Source: Spongilla lacustris (lineage: Eukaryota; Porifera; Demospongiae; Spongillida; Spongillidae). From it: DNA of 64,000 nt. Where the stretch lies: the NCBI GenBank assembly GCA_949361645.1, contig OX442431.1, positions 650,947-714,946 of the forward strand, read 5' to 3'. The notes under the pieces were generated by a model. The model was given only the letters and a program-made list of their open reading frames with translations. It searched no databases and had not been told where the DNA came from. Both the position numbers and the translations under genes were made by a program. Below are positions 17,922 to 27,900 of the stretch, piece by piece (the first letter of the stretch is position 1; every line of letters starts with the position of its first letter).

Positions 17922-18087
17922 AACCATCCACTACCACTGTCCACTGTCGTCCTTCAGGCAATACAGTACGTGCCGATTGATACAGCGGATATCCGTCTAT
18001 TTCCCCACCCCCTTCTTGTTTACAGAGCAGAGCGCGTGACTCCCACAGGTGCCCAGCCCCTTCACTCTCATCCTCCGTCTCCTCCTC
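17922..18087 (-). CDS. Possible orphan exon, unrecognised product
   Basis: On the - strand the frame is open from 18120 to a good donor (GATGGTT then GTAAGT) at 17922; a possible acceptor CATCAG precedes 18087. It reads as an acidic segment (EETEDESEGAG), then HLWESRALLCKQEGGG and PEGRQWTVVVDG. No in-frame ATG is present, so it would be internal. It could be an upstream exon of adaptor copy 3 or a piece of another gene. I do not recognise it. Confidence 0.3.
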
Positions 18088-19563
18088 CTGATGTCTCTCA
18101 TAACCAATTATTATCGACTTTCAAACAGAGATAACGCGAATTTGTCATGTTTCAATTAGTAACCAACCGCTTGTATAGCTAATTGCACTGTTGCAGAGTG
18201 TTAGTGTACTATTACTTTACTATATACATATATTATAGAGTACCCGCTATACTGAATCTATGCCTATGGCTGTGTCCTAGGAGCAGGCTGCGCGGGCGAT
18301 CCAAGAGGGATAAAAAAATAGGCTATAGCCTTCTTCTCCAGGCAATATGCATTGCACCAATGAAGGTTTGCCAGGATCCCAAACCCGGGAAAAATACACT
18401 CAACTGTCGTTTGAAAGTACATGTAGATGTACATGTATGTATTGAATTACACAGGAAATTAGCTCCCGACTAAATAGTGAAAAGTTGTGTGCCACGACGG
18501 TATTCAATTGCGAGGTTGTACATGGTAGTCCAGCCCGGGAACACAACTGATGCACCCGGCACACAATTTTTCACTATTGCCTCCAGTAGCATTGAATTGC
18601 CATAATTTTGCATATATATCATCCATCATGGTTCGTCACCAATGGCCGTCATACTCAAGTGTTATTAAACGACTTTTGACGTCAAGGCTTGAATTTCAAA
18701 ATGTTATTTTCAAGACGTTTCAGTTGCTATAGCGCCAAATAATTTCCACATCTCAGTTGTGAGCTGCATGTGAACAACACTGGCTTGAATAGTGATGTCA
18801 CATAGCGACTCCCTCCACGCTGTGACATCTACTTCAATGAAAGGTGGTAGAGTGTCACATTGTAGTAAACCGCATCTCTTGTATTCTAGCATCATGCATT
18901 AAAAAAGCTAAGCATTACCTTCCATCTAGTGAAGAGACAGTGAGGTTATTAATATTACCTTTTTTGCTTTTACCACTTAATTCAATTAAAATATCACGCT
19001 GATGTCCCATGCACAGCCACACAGATATCCATGAGAACCCACCTGCTAATTGGCTTGTCTAAAATACATGTGTATTTCCTTGAAGGATGAATGGAATATC
19101 TGTTGGTGTACTTTCATATTGTATGTTAAATTTAATGCCAACTGCTGCTGCCTGAGGCCGGAGTGAAAGTTGAAGATGATAAATGGCTCCGCCTGCACGC
19201 AGCAAGTTCTGACACATTAAGCATGCACGAAGGGTTTTTTTTGTGATACTGATCATATTATACAAGCATGCATTTCATTGAAATGTGAGCCTTACAGATC
19301 TAGTAATAAGCTGCTTTGTACATAAATTAACTACACTGTAAAAAATGGCAATAAGCCGCATATATTTTGTACTCTTGCACTGTTTAATAGATCACATGCA
19401 TGTAATGCATGGCCGTAGTCAAGAATAAAAATTTTGGGGGGGGGGGGGGGGGGGGGGGGGGGGCTAATACTTATATTCATGTACATGTATAGGAAAGGAG
19501 GGGGGTGTCCCCTCTCATGCGTGGAAGCTCCACGGTGCTGTTCATTAAGCTTATGTGTGCATG

Positions 19564-19637
19564 GACTCCCCTGGAAGCAAAGCCGGGAGGACTGGCAATT
19601 GACTCCCCTGGAAGCAAAGCCGGGAGGACTGGCAATT
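19564..19637 (+). repeat. 37-bp perfect tandem duplication
   Basis: Two identical consecutive 37-bp units containing CCTGGAAGCAAAGCCGGGAG, next to the poly-G tract near 19436-19463. Confidence 0.95.
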
Positions 19638-20079
19638 AAACTGTGTGAATGCTCGAATGTACTGATATATACAAAAGTTCCATTGGCCAAATACAGCCTG
19701 GCGACTTAATTATTATGGTTTACACACACACATTTGCCACTGCGCAAAGGTCTAGCATATCTGTGTCTTCTTTATGCACATGTAAATGCATGCACCAGTT
19801 TAACCAAATCTGCTTTCAAGTAGAAAGACAATCATTTGGAAAAAGAAAAAAAATTGGGGGGAGGGGCCCCCCAAACTCCCCCTTGCACCTTGGCTAAGGC
19901 CTTGATCTTCGATCATGATTCACAGTGGGAAAAACTAATAACCAGTACTATAGTCACAGACATACTCAAGCGATAATGAAATGCATGTGTATATTATATC
20001 GATCCGATCTCATTAATCAGTACAATTAACTTTTCAAGTGCATAGGACATTTCAGTTCAGCATCATGATTTGCATGGCT

Positions 20080-20107
<28 letters not shown>

Positions 20108-20115
<8 letters not shown>

Positions 20116-20294
20116 CAAAATGTCCCCCTGGACATCTAATCGTAGGCACCAATGCCCCCCATGGAACATGGTGCCTAGGGTAGAACATTTATGCCTAGGC
20201 ATAAATGTCCGGGGGACAATGGTGCCTAGGAATGAGTTTCCGGGGGACAGAGGTGCCTAGGAACGAATGTCAGGGGGTACATTTTGCGGGGGGA
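20108..20294. repeat. Large imperfect palindrome with repeated CCTAGG units
   Basis: The whole segment folds on itself. Ends are CCCCCCGCAAAATGT and ACATTTTGCGGGGGG, and the centre is a perfect 24-bp palindrome at 20185-20208 around CCTAGG. Both arms carry GGTGCCTAGG/CCTAGGCACC and GGGGGACA/TGTCCCCC modules. It is preceded by a C tract of more than 30 bases (20082-20114). Probably a foldback transposon. Confidence 0.85.
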
Positions 20295-20942
20295 GGGAGG
20301 GGGGACAACCATGCCTACGACACCGGTTTTGGATTTTAAATATACATGTGTGTGCATTCTTAAATAATTACACTAATGAAGTCCGGTATAACTGATTATC
20401 AATACAGATGCTGCGAGCCGGTTAACATTTCGGACCAAGGCAGAGAATTTTTCAAGGTAAGCGCTTTCAACACTCTTAAAATGGCATAACTGAACGATTT
20501 AATCAAATATTGCTCTTCAGTATTAAAGTTATGAACAGTAGCAAAGCTGATAACTCCTGAGAGCTAGTCATGAGGAGAAGTCAATTATACATGACTGACC
20601 TGGAGTCATATATGCCTATAGGCATATACCAGTATGTAGCTTGATGAAGGGGAGTCATTGACACCTATATATGACACCACAATGGTACCTTTATTACATG
20701 ACATTTTTATTAGTTGAACTTTGGATGTCATTATACTTTGCAATTGTTTAGTTATTTTGGTTGTAGCTGACACTGTACCTAATGTGCGCCTAATTTTAGC
20801 ATCACCATGCAGTCAACTCCGTGAGTTCCATGCACTGTAGAGTGATGTATGTCCTTCATTGCATTTTACCTATACATCATACAAATGTATATGTAAAATG
20901 ACCTACGACATTACATGTAGTTCTATGTGAACATATAATTTT

Positions 20943-21848
20943 CTACTCATGTCGACAGTACTTTGGAAGCAGTTTGACTACATCTCCAACTGAATACACA
21001 TTGATCACAAAATAGTATGTACCAGTGGGGTCTTGGAGATCCATTGCAGTTCCGTTGCGCCCGTTTACGTAAAACGTGACTTTCTTTTCATTCATATCAA
21101 GTAGAAGACCTACATAATCTCCCGGGCCAAACCCGCCAAGGCCATAATCAGCACTAGTGTTGTCACGGTAACAGTGGCCATTGGCGCCGTAGATTGCTTT
21201 GCCCGTGGCGAAAGGGTTAGTCCCAGGATATGGGGTCAAGGGGGACAAGGAGGACTGCACACCAACCATGCAGTGGTTACTTGCACAACGTACAATCTTC
21301 ACTTCAAAGTAGTGCTTGCCGTACGTAAAAGGCTTGCCAGTACTCACAGAGACGTGACCGTTGCCTCCTGTGTGTTTGACAACAGCCAGGCCGTTGTGGA
21401 AGACAGTCAGGTTGGCGTGTTTGCAGGTCTCTTGACTGGACAGACGGTCTTTTGTCCAAGTGGTAATAAACGACGAGATGTGCTCGAGGCGACCTTCGAC
21501 CGTTTGGGGGACTTCAGCCAACTCAAGTGACAGCGTGGTCTCACCAGCATACGGAGTTAGCTGAACTAGCACGAGGGATAGGACGCTGTCTTTGGATTTC
21601 TCTACACGAGCAGAGAGACTTCCTTTCTTCTGAAGAGCCAGCTCTACGCACTTGCGAAGTGCTTCAAAGGATGGAAAATAGAATCCGGGGGCCGTAATCT
21701 GAGCGAGATGTTTCTCGCCCGAAATTGTCAGTGAGAATCGTTCCCCTATATTGCTGTACGCATCGATGCGTACTTTCTCCTCGCCTGGTGCAACTTCGAA
21801 CATCCACGTTCCCACATAGAAGAGATCATCCGTTGCCGGGGACGCCAT
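20943..21848 (-). CDS. Intronless SPRY/B30.2-domain protein
   Basis: 301 aa in one exon, ATG at 21848, TAG at 20943. The C-terminal half, about residues 150-298, is a SPRY fold: GKPFTYGKHYFEVKI, a conserved MVGV strand, YGLGGFGPGDYVGLLLDMN and KVTFYVNGRNG, which are core SPRY strands. SPRY domains bind protein partners (ubiquitin-ligase substrates, immune sensors). The N-terminal 130 residues (FYVGTWMFEV and on) match no domain I know; no RING, B-box or transmembrane segment is visible. The absence of introns among intron-rich neighbours suggests a retrocopy or an intronless family. The nearest candidate poly(A) signal on the - strand is about 250 bp downstream and weak. Confidence 0.85.
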   Translation of the reverse strand: MASPATDDLFYVGTWMFEVAPGEEKVRIDAYSNIGERFSLTISGEKHLAQITAPGFYFPSFEALRKCVELALQKKGSLSARVEKSKDSVLSLVLVQLTPYAGETTLSLELAEVPQTVEGRLEHISSFITTWTKDRLSSQETCKHANLTVFHNGLAVVKHTGGNGHVSVSTGKPFTYGKHYFEVKIVRCASNHCMVGVQSSLSPLTPYPGTNPFATGKAIYGANGHCYRDNTSADYGLGGFGPGDYVGLLLDMNEKKVTFYVNGRNGTAMDLQDPTGTYYFVINVYSVGDVVKLLPKYCRHE

Positions 21849-22787
21849 AGTATAGCTTGGTCTCGTCCTAACGTTGCTATACGAGCATGTTTATACATTA
21901 CAATTTGCGATAAACATTGCGTCATATTGGTCTGGGAACGAGACTACGTACGTTTAATTTAGTTCCATGCACGGGTAGGGTACGGGTACGTACATGGTAC
22001 ATGTACTAATTTATAGTTGTGGCAATGACTGCTTCTCCTGATATGATTGTGTCAACAAGCTACTACCTCCTGTCCATCGTTGCAACGCTGCTTTGATTGC
22101 AGATCATGGTCAGTTTCCATCTAATCAAAGGCCAAGAGTTTACGATTGGCAGTTACCAATCAACACTGCAAGTTACGCCATGCTGCATGGGTGGTTTCCT
22201 AACAGTTAAGCATAATGACATCAGATATATTACTGCCTCATTGCTGACGGAAGTATGCCATAATGTGCCTGCAGACCAACAGAGCCAATGGAGAAACCTT
22301 ATACAGCCAATGCAAATGCAGTTTTGATGGTCGGCTTTTCCCCAGATTTCAAATTCCCCATGCACAAAATCCCCTTCGCGTGCATGCATATACTACTATA
22401 CATGCAGTATGTAATAGCCTTTTTCGAGCATGCATGCATGCACCGGCGTTGAAATCTAATGCTGTATAGCTTATCATGCATGCACGCCCACGGCTTCGAA
22501 GATACCCGCGCAATACAGCCGCAGCATTATAGCATCTCGGCAGTACTGACTACTGATGTGCAGTAGGAAATGTTTGCATCCCTCAATGCATGCATGCAAA
22601 GCCCGACGCAGTAGTATCTCACCTATAAGCATGGCCGGTTCTTTTCGTGAGGCTATACAGTCGCTATATACACTATATCATGCATGTAAAGTCGCACGCA
22701 GCCAACCTCATCAGTAATTGCCTTTCTGCCGGCGCGCATATTTTGTTGCATGTATATAGCCATAGATGATTTCGGCGAATTATTAAA
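21849..22787. other. Intergenic region 5' of the SPRY gene
   Basis: Presumed promoter of the SPRY gene, followed by ATGCATGC-rich sequence. At 21855-21950 are GGTCTCGTCC and GGTCTGGGAACGAGACTA, which resemble the termini of the element at 54140-54728. No gene seen. Confidence 0.5.
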
Positions 22788-24081
22788 TAGAGGGGTTGCA
22801 TGGCCTACGTCACGTCGCAATGTCATGTGACAATTTATATTACAACTTTTTTATATTGGGGGCAAGCGAGTATGGCGCGTCAATGGAATGAAGCGTATTG
22901 TCAGAGTTTATCAGCGGTCGCCCGAGCCAGATATGAATCTACAGTGTTGCAAGCGGGTTTAGGCGTTGACCATTGCTCGATCGACTATCTAACTCCTGCT
23001 GTTCTTTACTTTGCCAGAAATTGGCAGATGGTACAGGAAAGAACCTTACATACCTTGGCGGGTGGTAGGAAAGAACTTTACATGTCCGATCTCTTCGAGC
23101 ACCCGACAACGCAGCAAGTTTTACCATAGATATTAAAGTAAGGGGATTGGAATCACGTGAGCGCATGATTGTACATGTACACTCCTCGTCACGGTTATTA
23201 TTACCCTTAAACCAACGAAGACTTGAAAACTGCTGCTACTGTGTGATTTTTTTTTTTCGTCCTAAAACGTCATATTACATCTTCCTATACGTGTCTGTAA
23301 GCATTTCTTTAACTGGCACGGCTCTTTGCTCTTATTGTTTGCTTGCTGAACGCGATTTTCTAGTACCTTACGCGACGTCGACTCGGTTACGGACTGTACC
23401 TTTTATTTTTGACCAGTTCATCCCAACACGATTCTGTTACTACTACATCGCTGGTAGGTCATATCTGTATGCCTTTCCTTAATTTTGTGTACGGAGGACT
23501 GTTCTTTTGTTCGCAACCTCCATTCTAGTACGTAAGAAGCGTAAATGGAGTTACTTTGGCACTGTACCTTTTTCTACGATTCTACAGGTGCTGGCGCGCT
23601 AAACGTTGCATATTTTAGATGTGCACAGTGTACTACGTGCCTATTGGCTGTCATTTTCCCATTTACCGTATCGCCTTAGGAGAGGTAACGAAGCTAAGGA
23701 GAGAAGCATTTATCGATTTTTGATTATTTTTTAAGCAATGGGTATAAGACATTACGAGTGTGTAGAAGAAAGTATGACTGGAAACAAAGGCTTTGCTTGC
23801 CCCTATACGGTTAATACTATACCACTCGCAAAGATGTGAACCTGTGATCCTGACGTCTCGGTCCCTATAGTCTTGGCATAAAACAGCTGCTGCGTACGAT
23901 ATGAAATTCTAATTGTAGGACTGTACGTGCTAATTAGATTCATTGATCAGTTTCCAATCCCCTTACTATGGTTTTACTCAATAGACGTGCTATACTATCC
24001 TTACGCTTTGCCCCCAATGTAAAATTCTACGTATAAAATCGCTTCATCACATGACATCACGAGATCCATGCAACCCCTCTA
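22788..24081. mobile_element. TIR element with unequal arms
   Basis: Starts TAGAGGGGTTGCATGG and ends CCATGCAACCCCTCTA; TA flanks the GAGGGG termini on both sides. Homology between arms continues inward (TGTCATGTGA, TTGGGGGCAA, and TAAGGGGATTGG at about 23140 against CCAATCCCCTTA at about 23955). The left arm is about 365 bp and carries an open frame; the right arm is about 130 bp and lacks it. Confidence 0.6.
22800..23129 (+). CDS. Hypothetical protein frame in left arm of TIR element
   Basis: 109 codons; a more natural start may be the second Met (MARQWNEAYCQSL, about 22872). The segment WNEAYCQSLSAVARARYES resembles a motif I associate with transposon-linked cnidarian and sponge proteins (W-x-E-x-Y, RYE), a recollection I cannot check here. 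The right arm of the same inverted repeat has lost this stretch. It may be a captured exon or the residue of a transposase gene. Confidence 0.3.
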   Translation: MAYVTSQCHVTIYITTFLYWGQASMARQWNEAYCQSLSAVARARYESTVLQAGLGVDHCSIDYLTPAVLYFARNWQMVQERTLHTLAGGRKELYMSDLFEHPTTQQVLP

Positions 24082-24254
24082 TAGGGGCGAGGCGGCGAGC
24101 CCACCATATAAGGACGAGTTGCCAGCCAATTATAATATTCAAAGCTAATTGCCGTAACAGTTACTGTACAACTATGGTACAGCTACGGTACAGCTATAGA
24201 TTAATAATTCACCGAATCATCATCATGCAGGCATGCATGCATGCACAGTGGCGG

Positions 24255-24295
<41 letters not shown>

Positions 24296-24439
24296 GTCCC
24301 CCAACGTTTACCTTGAGTATGAATATTATTACGTAATGAATTTAATTACCAGCTGCATGGAAGTGATACGATAGCACCCCACCCCCCCCGCTCGTAGAAT
24401 CGGCCGAACGCGGACAGCACCCCTACTCCTTATGTATTT

Positions 24440-24475
<36 letters not shown>

Positions 24476-24960
24476 CCACTATAAAACACCTTCGGCCGCC
24501 CCTGATGCAGGTAACAATTCAGCAGTTATATATATAATTGCATACTCGAGCAAAGATAGTGCAAGTAATCTGCACAAAGTAGTGTCACTGCATGAATCGA
24601 AGTGCATATAGCATGCAAGATGCATTCAGCGAGATCCATGCATGCATGCTTGGATTATGAATATTTAATTTGCGGCTGACACTCATGCAGAGCTATATCT
24701 TCCAAGAATATCGACACTGTACACGTCGCTCGCTTTTTTTATTTAAGAAACGCATGCACGTGATCATTACTTCTCGGAATGCGTGTGCTCTATGCGGTGC
24801 TTTCCCAGGTAAAACCCTATCGCGAAGTGATGTAATTTTTTTCACGGAGCTACGCAAGCAGTGTCGATTCCCCTCTTCCCCGTATAAGAGCCGGTATCTT
24901 ATAAGAGTGAGCTGACAAGCTGTGGAAAGACTACAGAAGAAAAGAAGGAAATAAGAAATC
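24082..24960. other. Intergenic region and presumed ZNFX1 promoter
   Basis: Holds the G/C-tract element 24246-24503, then about 450 bp of leader before the ZNFX1 start codon. No additional gene. Confidence 0.55.
24246..24503. mobile_element. Probable hAT-type MITE with G/C homopolymers
   Basis: Ends CAGTGGCGG and CCGCCCCTG are near-inverted, the CAGNGGCGG terminus typical of hAT-derived MITEs. The interior is a G run of more than 40 bases and a C run of more than 30. No exact 8-bp target duplication is visible. Confidence 0.5.
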
Positions 24961-27900
24961 ATGGCACAAAACTTTGCGCATGGCCAATCCAGGCAAAAGT
25001 GGCTGGTAGCTGGAGGACAGCGTGATCACGTGCCAGAAGAAAAAGAAAGAAGAGGCAAAAAGCGACCTCACCCCACCATTGAAGAATCGTGGGGACGGGG
25101 TAGAGATAATGATTACAGCAGCGGCTTTAGTCACTCGGCCATTCAAGAGGTGAGTTGCCTTCCACCCGCCAGAGTGACTGAAAAGGTTTGCAGGGAGATC
25201 AAGACATTTGTGCACACGTTGAACGACGAACATCGACCAGAATTCTTGGATGCTGTGCTTGTCGTCATTTATAAAGTGGCCACAGAAATACAGCATCCCG
25301 AAAGCTCCTCTTCCCAAGAGGACGCGAAACGTGTTCTCGCTGAAGTTTTCAGCAACAGATGCACCCCGTTTCGCAGACAGCTGGCCGAATACATCTCGAC
25401 AAGTGACCAAATCGCTGCAATTCAACAAGTGTGCGACATTTTTACAGTGCTCCTTACAACTTTTCCCGATTGCGTGGGGTCTCTTCCCATTGAAGAACTC
25501 AAAAAGGCGGCGGCAGCATCGTGGGCAGATGTACATCATGTACGACTTTGTCAACAAATCGAAGAGCTGGAAAGGTTAAATAGTGGCAGTGCACTGGTGC
25601 CTACGCATACGTCTCGACATTGTGACGACGTGGACTATCGCCACATTCCTGTGATCCCTACCTGGGAAGAAATATCTGCCAATCGGCGCCCAGCACATCT
25701 TCAAGCCAACATAATTCAAGGACCATACAGCGACTGGTCGCATTACTATGACGTACATTTTCGTCTGTTGAGGGAGGACTTTCTGGCGCCACTAAGAAGG
25801 GGTATTAGTAGTTACCTCGCAGGTAAAATTGGCAGGGACTTAAACGACGTGACAGTATACAATTCAGTGCGCATCGCTGGGCCCAAATTCATCCTGCGTG
25901 GTATATGCTACAATGTCCAATTTGACAACTCCCGTTTCCGTAAGAGTGGATGGGAGCATTCAAAACGTCTTATAACCGGATCACTTGTCTGTCTGTCTCC
26001 AGATGGTTTTAAGCATATTGTGCTGTTTGCCACAGTGGCTGAAAGATCTCTTGGTGATCTTAATCGTGGAATGGTGTCAATAAGGTTTGAAGAAGACGTT
26101 GAAATGCACAGTATATGTAATATGAAGGAGACTTTTGTTATGGTAGAATCAAATGCCTTTTTTGAAGCAAGCCGACACATCCTGTCAAGCATTCAAATGG
26201 CTGAAACTGAAACCATGCCATTTACAAGGTACATTATAAAGACTAAATGTACATCCATTAAGCCTCCAAAGTACCTAGATGAAGCCACATGTACCTACAA
26301 CATGTCTTGCATTTACGGCACGAAGACTACAGGCACTCCCATATCCAAAGTAGCAATGCACACCTCTGCATCCAAAGCAGTAACAGCTATGCACACCTCC
26401 ACGTGTAATGTAGATACTTCCAATCCTGGTGCCGCAGTTATGGATATTTCTGACCCTGAATATGGCGACTCCACCTCTACAGATGGTAACTCCGTAGCTG
26501 ATACTCGAACAGGACAGTCATTCAACATCCTTGATCCATTTCAGTGGCCAAAAGGAGACGTTGTTGAAATGGATGAATCCCAAATTCAAGCACTTAAGCT
26601 TGCTCTCACCCAAGAAATCGCAGTAATACAAGGTCCTCCTGGTACAGGGAAGACCTATGTTGGTTTGAAGGTCGTAGAAGCACTCCTAAATAACAAGCAT
26701 CAATGGGATCCACATGGTCACTCCCCAATACTAGTGATATGTTTTACAAATCATGCTCTTGACCAGTTCCTTGAGGGCATCCTGGATATCAAACTAAAAA
26801 GGAGGGGACCTTTTAAACCGCAAATTGCCAGGGTTGGTGGAAGGTGCCAAAGTGAAAGGGTCAATGAATACAATGTTGAGAAATTTAGCCCTGGTGATGA
26901 CTATATGGATTGCAAAAGAAAACTGAGAACCAAGCAATGTGAGTTTCAGGCTAAAATGAATCGTATCCAAAGTTATTTTAATCTCTCAAATGGCACTTTG
27001 CTGACTCTAACACAACTTAGACTAAGAGGAGTAGTTGATAATCCGGACCACATATACCAGCTGGCACAAATGTCCAGAAATAAAGATGAGCGTGGTCATG
27101 AACTGGAGATATGGCTTGGGCTGCAAAGGAAAGAAGATCCACCTAATCAAGCCAAAAACATTTCAGAGTCAGCACGCAACAGGCAGCCAGAGACAAGTGG
27201 CTCTGCTGATGGCCAGAACAAAAGCAATGTCAGGACTAATAATGAGTTAATAAATGTGCAAAGTGAAGCTGATATGGAAGAATCACAGAGAGTTCTTACA
27301 GGTGATAGTGATTTCATTAATGATACTGAAAATAATTCATTGAATCCGAGGATGGAACTTAATGTTATACAAGGATTTTCTAGCCTACATAATAAAGAAC
27401 TTGATGGTGAGCGAAGCCTTTTTGAAATGCCAATTGAAATGCGTAAAGATTTATATCACTCTTGGGTCTTGAAGTATCATAAATTAATGATTGAGAGGAA
27501 ACTGGAAGACCTACTTATGTTCTCTTCCATGTGCAAGGAATTTGAAGCTTTAAGATGCCAATCACACAGATCCATTCTTGAAAGAAGGGATGTCATTGGT
27601 ATGACCACAACAGGAGCAGCAAAGTACCAGCACATCATTCACCAGATTAAACCAAAGATTGTGATTGTGGAGGAAGCAGCAGAAGTATTGGAAGCACACA
27701 TCATTTCAGCACTAACTGCAGGAACACAGCACCTTATTCTAATTGGAGACCACAAGCAGTTGCGACCCAAACTCAATGAGTATGAATTGGTGACAAATTA
27801 CAACTTTGATGTGTCTCTGTTCGAACGTTTAATAAATAACAAGATGGCACATGCAACACTAAACATCCAACATCGAATGAGGCCAGATATTGCCAATCTA

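Larger units (their letters stand above)
17350..20942. other. Intergenic region 5' of copy 3 and 3' of the SPRY gene
   Basis: No complete gene. It contains one possible orphan exon (- strand, 17922-18087), a 37-bp duplication, poly-G and poly-C tracts and a large palindrome at 20108-20294, listed separately. Minus-strand open frames at 18710-18895 and 19059-19265 have protein-like composition but no convincing splice context. Confidence 0.5.

Noticed and set aside
18710..19265. Minus-strand frames with protein-like composition (18710-18895, 19059-19265)
   Set aside because: No reliable splice sites, recognised domain or paralogue in the window; too weak to call as exons.
24931..25557. 208-codon - strand frame over the ZNFX1 start
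   Set aside because: Shadow of the ZNFX1 coding strand.
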